Below, in pieces: positions 8,722 through 17,617 of a stretch of DNA of 50,490 nucleotides (position 1 is the stretch's first letter; the number at the start of each line of letters is the position of its first letter). Where the stretch lies: NCBI GenBank assembly GCA_009712185.1, contig WASQ01000116.1, positions 1 through 50,490 on the forward strand. Direction: 5' to 3'. The position numbers and the translations under genes are program-made. The DNA is from Telmatospirillum sp. GTDB lineage: Bacteria; Pseudomonadota; Alphaproteobacteria; Rhodospirillales; Magnetospirillaceae. The notes below the pieces were generated by a model. It made no database searches and had not been told where the DNA came from. It worked only from the letters and a program-made list of their open reading frames with translations.

Positions 8722-8754
8722 CAAAAAGCAAAAAGGCCCGGATTGCTCCGGGCC
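8722..8754 (-). terminator. Rho-independent terminator of rplM-rpsI
   Basis: Reading the minus strand, GGCCCGGA-GCAA-TCCGGGCC (8-bp perfect stem, tetraloop) is followed by TTTTTGCTTTTTG. It sits 29 bp past the rpsI stop. Confidence 0.88.
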
Positions 8755-8782
8755 CTTCTGTTTTCCGAACCGGCGGACCGGA

Positions 8783-9253
8783 TCAGCGCTTCGAGAACTG
8801 GAAGCTGCGGCGGGCCTTAGCCTTACCGTACTTCTTACGTTCAACGACGCGCGAGTCGCGGGTCAGGAAGCCGCTGGCCTTCAGAGGCGACCGCAGGGCC
8901 GGCTCATAGAAGGTGAGCGCGCGGGAGATGCCGTGACGAACGGCACCGGCCTGACCGGACAGACCACCGCCGGTCACCGTCGCGACCACGTCGAACTGAC
9001 CGGCCCGATTGGCAACCTGGAAGGGCTGGTTGATCAGCATGCGCAGCACGGGACGGGCGAAATAGACTTCCAGGGCGCGACCGTTGACGACGATCTTGCC
9101 GGAGCCGGGCTTCACCCAGACACGGGCGATGGCGTTTTTGCGCTTGCCGGTCGCATAGGAACGGCCCTGAGCGTCGATCTTAGGCTCGCGCACCGGAGCC
9201 GCCTCGGGGGCGGCAGCCTTGAGGTCAGCCAAGGCGCTGAAATCTTCGGCCAT
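8783..9253 (-). CDS. rpsI: 30S ribosomal protein S9
   Basis: Small-subunit protein S9, 156 aa, located near the P site where its C-terminal tail touches tRNA. Diagnostic features: [18 protein letters not shown], the [22 protein letters not shown] core and the basic C-terminal tail ending in FQFSKR. An N-terminal extension of about 30 residues rich in Ala/Pro precedes the S9 core, which is common in alphaproteobacteria. Its start lies 3 bp after the rplM stop, giving the conserved rplM-rpsI operon. Confidence 0.98.
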   Translation of the reverse strand: MAEDFSALADLKAAAPEAAPVREPKIDAQGRSYATGKRKNAIARVWVKPGSGKIVVNGRALEVYFARPVLRMLINQPFQVANRAGQFDVVATVTGGGLSGQAGAVRHGISRALTFYEPALRSPLKASGFLTRDSRVVERKKYGKAKARRSFQFSKR

Positions 9254-9256
9254 TGG

Positions 9257-9721
9257 TTAGGCGCTCCTTTTATTCTTCGGATTCATCGCGGCGACATCCA
9301 GAACTTCCGGCTGCTGCGCAACGTGCGGATGCTCGGCGCCGGCGTAGACGCGCAGATTCTTCATCTGGGCGCGGCCCAGCGGATTGCGGGTGATCATCCG
9401 CTCAACCGCCTTGGTGATGACGCGCTCCGGATGAGACCCGCCCAGGAGCTGCCCCATGGTACGGCCCTTGATGCCACCCGGATAACCGGTGTGCCAGTAG
9501 AAGACCTTGTCGGTCAGCTTGCGGCCGGTCAACTTCACCTTCTCGGCATTGATCACGATGACATTGTCACCGCAATCCATGTGAGGGGTGTAAGTGGGCA
9601 GGTGCTTGCCGCGAAGCCGCATCGAGATGATGCTGGCGAGACGGCCGAGAACGACGCCGTCCGCGTCGATCACCACCCACTTCTTTTGAATGTCGGACGG
9701 TCTTGCGGAATAGGTCTTCAT
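9257..9721 (-). CDS. rplM: 50S ribosomal protein L13
   Basis: Large-subunit protein L13, 154 aa, an early assembly protein. [56 protein letters not shown] and the HTGYPGG segment are diagnostic. The frame extends to 9835, but the normal family start is the ATG at 9721. First gene of the rplM-rpsI operon. Confidence 0.98.
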   Translation of the reverse strand: MKTYSARPSDIQKKWVVIDADGVVLGRLASIISMRLRGKHLPTYTPHMDCGDNVIVINAEKVKLTGRKLTDKVFYWHTGYPGGIKGRTMGQLLGGSHPERVITKAVERMITRNPLGRAQMKNLRVYAGAEHPHVAQQPEVLDVAAMNPKNKRSA

Positions 9722-9842
9722 GACACCCACTGCTGCGAAACCAGTTAACAGGACAGGACAAACCCGCCCCAATGAAGGCGCGGAGTATGCCACATTTCGA
9801 AGATCGGTCAATGTAAAAAAAATGTTTAATATCAACTAGTTA

Positions 9843-9857
9843 ATGATACGGTATCAT
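9843..9857. promoter_or_regulatory. LacI-type operator candidate
   Basis: ATGATAC-G-GTATCAT is a perfect odd-length dyad. The flanking bases create an overlapping GGTAT-N4-ATACC dyad. It resembles LacI/GntR-type operators with a CpG-like centre, lies in the AT-rich gap between rplM and the LacI-family gene, and is about 95 bp upstream of that gene's start. Confidence 0.5.
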
Positions 9858-9949
9858 AATACCGCGACTGCCGGACATCAAGACATGCCTGTCGTCGGCG
9901 GAAAATCGGATATGCTGGGGTGGATGTGGCAGACGGTGAGGACCGAGAC

Positions 9950-11032
9950 GTGACGGCGCCAGAGATCATCCGGCCGGCCGGCCCCTTCGATCTGGGGGGT
10001 ACCGGCGACGGTGCCGGCCGTCCCGCCCGCGCCCAGGACGTGGCCCGCGCCGCCGGAGTGTCGACGGCCACCGTGTCGCGCGCCTTCAACGCCCCGGAAA
10101 AGGTCGCTCCGGCGGTCCGCGACCGCGTTCTGGAGGTTGCGGCCGCGCTGGGATGGCTGCCCCACCCCGCCGGCGCCGCGCTTGCCAAGCGCCGTACCGC
10201 CATCGCCGGCGTCGTCATTCCCAATCTGGGCCAGGAGGTGTTCGCCTTTCAGGTGGAGGCGATGCAGGCCGCCTTCGCGGAACGGGGTATCACCTTGCTG
10301 ATCGGTTGCGCGAATTACGATCCGGCCGAGGCGGTGCGCCAGACGCGCGCCATGCTGGCGCGCGGTGTCGAGGCCCTGGCGGTCGTCGGCGAATCCCAGG
10401 CCGACGGCTTTTTCGAAATGATCGAAGCCCGGCGCGTACCCTATGTCGTGACTTACGGATACCGCGCCGACAGCCCGCATCCCTCCGTCGGCTTCGACAA
10501 CCGTGACGCCTTCCGTGTCATCACCCGCCACCTTCTGGATCTCGGCCATCAGACCTTCGGCGGCATCCTGCAACCGATGGGCAATAATGACAGGGTCGCC
10601 GCGCGTCTGGCCGGCGTCAGAGAGACTCTGGCCGACCAGGGGCTGGGCCTGCGCCCGGGGCATCTGCGGGAAGGCCGGGCCGACATCGCCTTCGGTCGCG
10701 AAAGCCTGCGGGCCATGATGGAAGGCCCGGCGCCCCGGCCCACCGCGATTATCTGCGGGACCGACCTCCTGGCCGTCGGCGCCCTCCTGGAGGCCCCGGC
10801 TTTGGGTCTGCGGATCCCGCAAGACCTGTCGGTCACCGGATTCGACGACATCGCCCTGGCCGCCGAGTTCGATCCGCCTCTCACGACCATGCGGGTCGAC
10901 TGCGCCGAAATCGGGCGTCTGGCGGCCGGGCATCTTCTCGCCCGGCTGGAAGGAATCGCGACGCCCGGAAAGATCGCGATCATCCCCAGCTTCATCGCCC
11001 GAGGAACCACGGCATCCGCACCCCGGCGCTGA
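9950..11032 (+). CDS. LacI-family transcriptional regulator
   Basis: 360-aa repressor. The N-terminal LacI HTH is ARAQDVARAAGVSTATVSRAFN, followed by the hinge and a periplasmic-binding-protein-like sugar domain (AGVVIPNLGQEVFAFQVEAM, DNRDAFRVITRHLLDLGH, TAIICGTDLLAVGALL, ISVTGF-type segment near the end). GTG 9950 is chosen because GAGGA lies 7 nt upstream; a GTG at 9920 is also possible. It carries an unusually long N-terminal tail (about 25 residues) before the HTH. It precedes the EamA-DHDPS-DhaKL-YhcH group on the same strand, so control of that group and of itself is likely; the effector is probably a sugar acid or polyol, by inference only. Confidence 0.88.
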   Translation: MTAPEIIRPAGPFDLGGTGDGAGRPARAQDVARAAGVSTATVSRAFNAPEKVAPAVRDRVLEVAAALGWLPHPAGAALAKRRTAIAGVVIPNLGQEVFAFQVEAMQAAFAERGITLLIGCANYDPAEAVRQTRAMLARGVEALAVVGESQADGFFEMIEARRVPYVVTYGYRADSPHPSVGFDNRDAFRVITRHLLDLGHQTFGGILQPMGNNDRVAARLAGVRETLADQGLGLRPGHLREGRADIAFGRESLRAMMEGPAPRPTAIICGTDLLAVGALLEAPALGLRIPQDLSVTGFDDIALAAEFDPPLTTMRVDCAEIGRLAAGHLLARLEGIATPGKIAIIPSFIARGTTASAPRR

Positions 11033-11070
11033 CCCGGTGGTCTCCCGCCCCCCCAAGGCCCGAGAGAGAG

Positions 11071-11124
11071 ACAGATCATGGCGGCCCCTTCGTTCGGGCA
11101 TTGGGCGCCGGGGGACTGATCTGT
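11071..11124. promoter_or_regulatory. Inverted repeat ACAGATCA/TGATCTGT around a possible promoter
   Basis: Two perfect 8-bp arms (11071-11078 and 11117-11124) flank a segment with an inner GGCG/CGCC pairing. The right arm abuts a possible -10 element. It may be a looping operator or a hairpin formed in the transcript. Confidence 0.35.
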
Positions 11125-11129
11125 TATAA
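11101..11129 (+). promoter_or_regulatory. Putative sigma-70 promoter for the EamA transporter gene
   Basis: TTGGGC (11101-11106), 17 bp, then TTATAA (11124-11129), 50 bp before the ATG at 11179. Reasonable spacing and -10 element; strength unknown. Confidence 0.4.
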
Positions 11130-11178
11130 GCGCCCCACCAGCGCCCCCGTCACCCCTTGCCGTCAGACCGTTTCCGTC

Positions 11179-12075
11179 ATGCGTTCCGCTGCCTCCGCCT
11201 CGTTCTTCGCTCAACTGCTGTTCAATTCGCTGCTCTGGGCGATGGCCTTCCCGCTGATCCGGGTGATCGGCGAGGATCTGTCGCCGCCCGCATTGGCGGC
11301 GGTGCGCGGCGTGCTGGGAACCCTCGCCCTGGCGGTCTGGATCACCGGCCGCCGCCAGTCGCTGCTGCCCCGCGGGCGCGAATGGCGCGACTGGATCATG
11401 CTGGGCCTGTTCGAAGGGGCGATCCCCAATATTCTGATCGCGGTCTCGGTGGCGCGCATCACCACCGGCCTGGCCTCGATGATCGAGGCGTCCTGCCCCC
11501 TGATGGTGGCGGCGCTGGCCCATTTCCTGTTCACCGACGAACGCCTGGGACGTCGTCGCCTGACGGGCCTTCTGGTCGGTTTCGCCGGCATGACCATTCT
11601 GCTGGCTCCGGCGGCGTTCGCCGACAACAGTCGCAGCGCTCTCGGAATCCTGGCCGCTGTCGGGGCGGCCGTGGCCTATGCCATCGGCAATCTCTATGTG
11701 CGCGCCATCCCCTCCGCCGACCCGGCCCGGCTGGCCCTGGGCCAGCAGATGTTCTCCGGCCTGCCGTCGCTGGCCCTGGCCCTCTTTCTGGAAGGCCCGT
11801 CCGGCTTTGCCCATGTTCCCGACCATGCGGCCGTGCTTCTGGCCTTCGGCCTGTTCGCGACGGCGCTTCCCATTGTCGCCTACATGCACCTTCTGCGGGA
11901 AGCCGGGCCGACCCTGGGGTCGATGGTCGGCTATCTGATTCCTGTCTGGACGATCCTGGCCGGCACCCTGCTGCTGGGTGAAAGCGTCGGTGCCAGGGAG
12001 ATCCTGGGCGGCCTCGTCGTGCTGTCGGGCGTCGCCATCGTCTCTTTCGCCAAAAGGCGCGCCCGCCCGGCCTGA
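11179..12075 (+). CDS. EamA/DMT-family transporter
   Basis: Inner-membrane drug/metabolite superfamily carrier, 298 aa, built from two EamA repeats of about five helices each (approx. residues 10-140 and 150-290). Typical features are AMAFPLIRVIGEDLSPPALAAVRG at the start of repeat 1, and the late LREAGPTLGSMVGYLIPVWTILAGTLLLGE of repeat 2. These proteins usually export amino acids or other metabolites; direction and substrate are not deducible. ATG 11179 was chosen because it begins just before the first helix; no clear Shine-Dalgarno sequence is seen. It lies between the LacI gene and the DHDPS operon. Confidence 0.87.
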   Translation: MRSAASASFFAQLLFNSLLWAMAFPLIRVIGEDLSPPALAAVRGVLGTLALAVWITGRRQSLLPRGREWRDWIMLGLFEGAIPNILIAVSVARITTGLASMIEASCPLMVAALAHFLFTDERLGRRRLTGLLVGFAGMTILLAPAAFADNSRSALGILAAVGAAVAYAIGNLYVRAIPSADPARLALGQQMFSGLPSLALALFLEGPSGFAHVPDHAAVLLAFGLFATALPIVAYMHLLREAGPTLGSMVGYLIPVWTILAGTLLLGESVGAREILGGLVVLSGVAIVSFAKRRARPA

Positions 12076-12257
12076 CGATGACGGGCGGGAACGACGCCCC
12101 CGCCCCCTCCCCGTCCCCCGTCGATCGCCGCCGGTCGAGGCACCGGCTCGATGCCCCCTGTCCCCTCCATTGACGATGGCGATCGCGTCGCGGCATGGGG
12201 CGGGAGGCCCCCCCAGAGTCTGTCACTATCAAATTGACTTTCTCAGGCGATCCGCCA

Positions 12258-12273
12258 ATGTATGCGCATACAT
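12258..12273. promoter_or_regulatory. Perfect 16-bp palindrome operator upstream of the DHDPS gene
   Basis: ATGTATGCGCATACAT is self-complementary over 16 bp and lies 57 bp before the ATG at 12330. TTGACT at 12234-12239 could be a -35 element, which would put the palindrome over the -10 region. The TATGCGCATA core is typical of FadR/GntR-class sites. No GntR gene is adjacent. Confidence 0.6.
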
Positions 12274-12329
12274 CGCGATCGTCCGCCGGCCGGAACGGGG
12301 GTCGTCATCACAACAGGGAAGACACCATC

Positions 12330-13265
12330 ATGCCCGGGAAATCCATGGACGGCATCGTCGCCGTCATGCTCACCCCCTTCGACAACAAGGGGGCCATCGA
12401 TTACGCCAGCCTGGCGCGGCTGATCGACTGGTACATCGCCAACGGCGTCGATGTGCTGTTCGCCGCCTGTCAGTCGAGCGAAATGCAGTTCCTGTCGCTT
12501 GAGGAACGGGTGGACCTGTCCCGCTTCGTCGTGGAACAAACAGGCGGCCGGGTGCCGGTGGTGTCGTCCGGCCATGTCAGCGACACGCCGGACGACCAGT
12601 TGGCGGAACTGGCCGCGATCGCCGGAACCGGGCCGGACGCCCTGATCCTGATCACCAACCGGCTGGATCCCGACAATAAGGGCGAGGCCGCGTTCCGTGC
12701 CAATCTCGATGCCCTGATGTCCCGCCTTCCGGCCGGGATGCCGCTTGGCCTCTATGAATGTCCCGCCCCTTATCGCCGCCTGCTGTCCGACGAGGAATTG
12801 ACCTACTGCGCCAACAGCGGCCGGTTCGTCATCTTCAAGGACGTCTGCTGCGATCTCGACCGTGTCGCCCGGCGCGTCCGGCTGACGGCCGGCACGCCGC
12901 TGTCCGTGGTCAACGCCAACGGGACCATCGCTCTCGAAGCCATGCAGGCGGGATCGAAGGGCTATAGCGGTGTCTTCACCAATATTCATCCCGACCTTTA
13001 CGCCTGGATGTACCGGTCCTGGCGAACCCATCCCGACCTCGCCCGGGAACTGTCGGCCTTCCTTGCCGTGGCGTCGGTGTCGGAACTGATGGGCTATCCG
13101 GCCATCGCCAAGCTTTATCTGCAAAAGCTGGGGATTCTCGACACCATCAAATGCCGGGTCATCGATTATGACATCCGGGAACGCTTCTGGTGGGGGGGCG
13201 AACCGATTCTGGACAAGATCATGATCGGTTCGGACCATTATCGAAAGGTCATTGCCGCGCTGTGA
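12330..13265 (+). CDS. Dihydrodipicolinate synthase/N-acetylneuraminate lyase family aldolase, atypical
   Basis: TIM-barrel class I aldolase family, 311 aa. The Schiff-base lysine is Lys170 (FVIFKDVCCD), and the catalytic Tyr is in LYECP. The usual GTTGE or GSTGE loop reads CQSSE, and the family's YNxP reads YECP, so this belongs to a divergent branch, neither true DapA nor NanA. Family members make or split pyruvate-aldehyde adducts. The ATG at 12330 has an AGGGAAG element upstream; longer frames to 12195 cross the palindromic operator. The gene is followed after 41 bp by dhaK and dhaL, which suggests the aldehyde or ketone product is phosphorylated. Substrate is unknown. Confidence 0.87.
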   Translation: MPGKSMDGIVAVMLTPFDNKGAIDYASLARLIDWYIANGVDVLFAACQSSEMQFLSLEERVDLSRFVVEQTGGRVPVVSSGHVSDTPDDQLAELAAIAGTGPDALILITNRLDPDNKGEAAFRANLDALMSRLPAGMPLGLYECPAPYRRLLSDEELTYCANSGRFVIFKDVCCDLDRVARRVRLTAGTPLSVVNANGTIALEAMQAGSKGYSGVFTNIHPDLYAWMYRSWRTHPDLARELSAFLAVASVSELMGYPAIAKLYLQKLGILDTIKCRVIDYDIRERFWWGGEPILDKIMIGSDHYRKVIAAL

Positions 13266-13306
13266 CCGCAGCCGGCCCGGAACAGCATAGAAAAGGGGAG
13301 GAAACC

Positions 13307-14302
13307 GTGAAAAAGATCCTGAACAGTCCGGAAACATACGTCGATGAGATGCTGGAGGGCCTCTGCGCCGCCCATCCGCAATACTATCAGCAGCCGGAAT
13401 CCAGAGTGATTGTCCGCACCGGGGGAACACCGGCGGGCCAGGTCGGCATCGTCACCGGCGGCGGGTCCGGCCATCTTCCCGTGTTCACGGGTTATGTCGG
13501 CCCGGGCCTGCTGTCGGCGGCGGCGATCGGTAATGTCTTCGCCTCCCCCTCGGCGGAGAAGATGGCGTCGGCCATCCGGCACGCCCATGGAGGCGCCGGC
13601 GTGCTGCTGCTCTACGGCAACTATGGCGGCGACGTGATGAACTTCGACATGGCCGCCGAAATGGTCGGGCTTGAGGACGACATCGCCACCACGACCGTCC
13701 TGCTGGCCGATGACGTCTGCTCCGCCCCGCCGGAACAGGCCGCCAAGCGCCGCGGTGTCGCCGGGATGGTCTATGCGTTCAAGATCGCCGGAGCGCGGGC
13801 GGCCCAGGGCGGCGATCTCGCCGCCGTCACCCGCGCGGCGCGCAAGGCCGCCGACGCATGCCGGTCGATCGGCATGGCCCTCACCCCCTGCACGGTGCCG
13901 CAGGCCGGAAAACCGACCTTCGTCATCGGCGAGGATGAAATGGAAATGGGCATGGGCATCCATGGAGAGCCGGGAATCTGGCGCGGCCCCCTGAAGGCCG
14001 CCGACGCCATCGCCGACGAGATGGTGGACCGCCTGCTGGCCGACCTGCCGCTGGGCAAGGGGGATCGCATTTCGCTGCTGGTCAATTCTCTCGGCGCCAC
14101 GCCGCCGGAGGAACTGTACATCCTCTATCGCCGCGCCAGGGCCCGCTTCGCTGACCAGGGGGTCAAAATCGTGCAGCCACTGGTCGGACGCTACGCCACG
14201 TCGATGGAAATGGCGGGCGCCAGCATCACTCTCTGCCGGCTGGACGAGGAACTGGAAGGTCTTTTGAAAGCGCCGGCCGAATGCGCGTTCTGGAGGGTCT
14301 GA
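13307..14302 (+). CDS. dhaK: Dihydroxyacetone kinase subunit DhaK
   Basis: 331-aa DhaK domain, which binds a short ketose covalently through a histidine and accepts phosphate from the DhaL nucleotide subunit. His219 lies in GMGIHGEPG. Substrate loop GGGSGHLPVFTGYVGPGLLSAA and the NYGGDVMNFDMA segment are also present. The GTG at 13307 has a strong GGGGAGG upstream. It is one base from dhaL. There is no PTS-type DhaM in the window, so the pair probably uses ATP. Relatives in other bacteria phosphorylate tetruloses, so dihydroxyacetone is not certain as substrate. Confidence 0.92.
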   Translation: MKKILNSPETYVDEMLEGLCAAHPQYYQQPESRVIVRTGGTPAGQVGIVTGGGSGHLPVFTGYVGPGLLSAAAIGNVFASPSAEKMASAIRHAHGGAGVLLLYGNYGGDVMNFDMAAEMVGLEDDIATTTVLLADDVCSAPPEQAAKRRGVAGMVYAFKIAGARAAQGGDLAAVTRAARKAADACRSIGMALTPCTVPQAGKPTFVIGEDEMEMGMGIHGEPGIWRGPLKAADAIADEMVDRLLADLPLGKGDRISLLVNSLGATPPEELYILYRRARARFADQGVKIVQPLVGRYATSMEMAGASITLCRLDEELEGLLKAPAECAFWRV

Positions 14303-14303
14303 G

Positions 14304-14909
14304 ATGAGCGCCGTCCTCACCACCGCCTCTTTGCGATCCGCGGTTGCCTTGCTGGTGACCGCCGCGGAGGCAAAAGCCCCCATCCTGAATGCCGCCGACG
14401 GCAAGCTGGGGGATGGCGATCTCGGCATCACCGTTTCGGAAGGATGGCGGGAGGCGTCGCATCGCGATCTGCCCCCGGATGTCGGGATGGCGTTCCTGGC
14501 ACTTGCCAAGGCTTTCCAGGCGGCCTCGCCCTCCTCCTTCGGAACCCTGATGGCCACCGCGCTGATGAGCGCGGCCGGTGTCTGCAAGGGCCGGACGGAA
14601 GTTCCCTGGTCGGAGACCTCCGCCCTTCTCGGCAAAGCCCGGGACGCCATGATGGCGCGCGGGAAAGGAGAACTGGGACAGAAAAGCGTCCTCGACATGG
14701 TGGACGCGCTCTCCACCGCGACGGCCGGCCTCACCGAACCGAAGGCCCTGGCGGACGCGGCCCTCGCGGCGGCCGCCCGGACCCTCGGGCTGTTCCGGGA
14801 CCGGCCGAACGGTCTGGGGCGGGCCCGTATGTTCGCGGAGAAATCGATCGGTCTCGACGACCCCGGCATGCTGGCGGCAAAGGTGATGATTGAAGCCCTG
14901 GCGGCGTAA
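14304..14909 (+). CDS. dhaL: Dihydroxyacetone kinase subunit DhaL
   Basis: 201-aa helical-barrel DhaL domain which holds Mg-nucleotide. The three metal aspartates are Asp32, Asp37 and Asp39 in DGKLGDGDLG; most homologues have GDGDHG, so the His is Leu here. The SSFGTLMATALMSAA segment also fits the nucleotide site. Begins 1 bp after dhaK and is followed by a strong hairpin. Works with DhaK as the likely kinase of the DHDPS-family enzyme's product. Confidence 0.9.
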   Translation: MSAVLTTASLRSAVALLVTAAEAKAPILNAADGKLGDGDLGITVSEGWREASHRDLPPDVGMAFLALAKAFQAASPSSFGTLMATALMSAAGVCKGRTEVPWSETSALLGKARDAMMARGKGELGQKSVLDMVDALSTATAGLTEPKALADAALAAAARTLGLFRDRPNGLGRARMFAEKSIGLDDPGMLAAKVMIEALAA

Positions 14910-15539
<630 letters not shown>

Positions 15540-15904
15540 TCCCCCCCTTAAGCGTCGCGCCGGCGACGGCGCGGACCCGTGAGAGGGCCGGTCAACCGGC
15601 GGGGGGATCCTTATCGCCGGTTGGCCGGCGCCGAGCCGTTTCACCGGATACGGCTCCCGGCGTCCCGGGCAGCGCATACCGGCATCCCGCCCGCCTCGAC
15701 GAAAAGGTCTTTGCCGGCCGGGGCATTTTGTGTAAATCAGCGGCGGTCCGGGTTTCGTCCTTTCGAAATCCGGATCCTTATTTTCCGCTCCGGGCAATGC
15801 CCCGGCCGCCCCGGCCGGCGATGGATGGCCCGCCCCCGATCCTGAGAGAACGATCCGGGGAACGGATATCGACCGCCCATCGGCGCCCCTCAAGGACCTG
15901 ACCC
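15540..15904. other. Intergenic region, no gene seen
   Basis: GC-rich 365-bp gap. No convincing coding frame. It holds the inverted repeat at 15587-15629 and several short CCGG-rich dyads. AAGGA at the right end serves the Hsp70-like gene. Confidence 0.5.
15587..15629. repeat. Inverted repeat, 15-bp arms with one mismatch
   Basis: GCCGGTCAACCGGCG pairs with CGCCGGTTGGCCGGC around a 13-base loop; the single mismatch is a G-U type. No T tract. Could end YhcH transcription or be a structured element. Confidence 0.5.
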
Positions 15905-17200
15905 ATGTTCGCTGGAATTGATTTCGGGACGACCAACAGCGCCGTCAGCCTGACCCCGAAGGACGGTGGATCCGCCCGCACGGTCACGATCCTGACGGCA
16001 AGCGGCCAGTCGGACACCCTGCGTTCCGTCCTGGCGTTCGACCGCTTCCGCCGCGATGCATCGCGCCGCCTCCATCCCCACGTCGGACAGGACGCCATTG
16101 AGGCCTATCTCGCCGGCGACGGCGAAAGCCGGTTGCTGCAATCCTTCAAAAGCTATCTGACCAGCCGGGCGTTCACCAGCGCCGCCATTTTCGGAACGAC
16201 CTTCAGCCTGGAGGCGATGATCGCCTTTGTCGTCGGACGGCTCCGGACACTGGCGGAAGGCGAGACCGGCGCGCCCGTGACAAGGGTGGTGGCGGGACGG
16301 CCGGTCCGGTTTGTCGCGGAAGACGGCCAGAGCGAAGACGATTTCGCCCTTGACCGGCTGCGACAGGGATTCGCCGCCGCCGGCATCACCGACGTGTCCT
16401 TCGAGTATGAACCGATTGCCGCCGCCTATTACTATGAGCAGCAGCTCGATCATGATGAAACCGTGCTTGTCGCCGACTTCGGCGGCGGTACCAGCGACTT
16501 CTGCCTGGTCCGCCTGGGCCCCGGACGCGCGCGCCTCGCGGATCCGTCGGAAGCCATCATCGGGACCGGCGGTGTCGGCCTGGCCGGCGACACCTTCGAT
16601 CGCAGAATCGTCGAACAGGGTATCTCCCCCTTTTTCGGCCGCGACGCCACCTACCGGTCGGAAGGCAAGACCCTGCCCGTCCCCGCCTGGATCTTCGGGA
16701 AATTCGCCCGTTGGCACCATATCTCCTTCCTCGACACGCCCCCCACTCTCCGGATGCTGCGCGACATTGCCCGTCATTCCGACGGGGCGGACCCGGTCTT
16801 GCGCCTCCTGGCGCTGATCGAGCACAATCTGGGCTATCTGCTTTACCGCGCGGTGGAAAAGGTCAAAATCGACCTGTCACATGCCGATGAGACCACCTTC
16901 CTGTTCAATGAGGACCCGGTTCACATCCAGAGGACCATCACCAGGGCGGAATTCGAGTCCTGGATCGCCCCTGATCTGGCCGACATCGAGGCCTGCGTCG
17001 ACGGACTGCTGGCCTCCACGGCCATTGCCGCGGGACGCGTCGATCGAGTCTTCATGACCGGCGGCTCCTCCCTGGTTCCCGCGGTCCGCGCAATCTTCAC
17101 CAGGCGGTTCGGCGAAGAGAAGGTCAGCTCCGGCGGAGAGTTTGTTTCCGTCGCCAACGGCCTCGCCTATCGGGCGCGCGAACTGTTCGGAGAGCGTTGA
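15905..17200 (+). CDS. Hsp70 family protein without substrate-binding domain (YegD-like)
   Basis: 431-aa ATPase of the actin/Hsp70 fold, cytoplasmic. Phosphate 1 motif GIDFGTTNSAVSL at residues 4-16, phosphate 2 VADFGGGTSDFCLV, and the adenosine motif FMTGGSSLVPAVRAIF are intact, so ATP binding is likely. It stops after the nucleotide domain and has none of the roughly 200 C-terminal residues that bind peptides in DnaK, as is usual for YegD-type proteins. AAGGA lies 8 nt before the ATG. No DnaJ or GrpE neighbour is found here, and the client or role is unknown. Confidence 0.87.
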   Translation: MFAGIDFGTTNSAVSLTPKDGGSARTVTILTASGQSDTLRSVLAFDRFRRDASRRLHPHVGQDAIEAYLAGDGESRLLQSFKSYLTSRAFTSAAIFGTTFSLEAMIAFVVGRLRTLAEGETGAPVTRVVAGRPVRFVAEDGQSEDDFALDRLRQGFAAAGITDVSFEYEPIAAAYYYEQQLDHDETVLVADFGGGTSDFCLVRLGPGRARLADPSEAIIGTGGVGLAGDTFDRRIVEQGISPFFGRDATYRSEGKTLPVPAWIFGKFARWHHISFLDTPPTLRMLRDIARHSDGADPVLRLLALIEHNLGYLLYRAVEKVKIDLSHADETTFLFNEDPVHIQRTITRAEFESWIAPDLADIEACVDGLLASTAIAAGRVDRVFMTGGSSLVPAVRAIFTRRFGEEKVSSGGEFVSVANGLAYRARELFGER

Positions 17201-17338
17201 TCCCTCGAATTCAACGCTGGGTGAAATTCGACCTAAAATAAATATACCCCAATAATGCATTTTGCTGTCCGACGCCCCTTGACGATACTCCTGACTTACG
17301 CCAGCGTGGCGGTGTCAGGGACGTGAGGAGCCATCGCG

Positions 17339-17572
17339 ATGGAAAAGGCGAAACCCGTGGCATCTGTCTGCTTTCTCGACAACCGCAGCATCAGCATGGA
17401 TGTCGAGGAGGTCATGGGAATAGATTCAGGCACCCCCATGAAGATCGCGGATGATCAATGGTTCTGCGAGGTGATCATCCGTTCGGCACATGGTACCGTT
17501 GCCCTCCAGTTGCTTGCGGACTCTCCCGATCGCTTCGTCGTCCAGGCGCCGGAACCGCCGCAGGTTGAGTAA
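17339..17572 (+). CDS. Hypothetical protein, 77 aa
   Basis: Short soluble protein with no family I recognise. Real coding is supported by GAGGAG 8-12 nt before the ATG and by position, 45 bp before the SDR gene on the same strand. The sequence is acidic, contains a single Trp-Phe-Cys cluster near the middle (DDQWFCEVIIRSAHG), and ends in PPQVE. Just upstream is an AT-rich stretch (17233-17261) that could hold a promoter. Possibly the first gene of the SDR-PEBP operon. Function unknown. Confidence 0.62.
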   Translation: MEKAKPVASVCFLDNRSISMDVEEVMGIDSGTPMKIADDQWFCEVIIRSAHGTVALQLLADSPDRFVVQAPEPPQVE

Positions 17573-17617
17573 TCATATCCGACCGAAGGACCGGAAACAG
17601 GAACTGAAGAGACTGAG

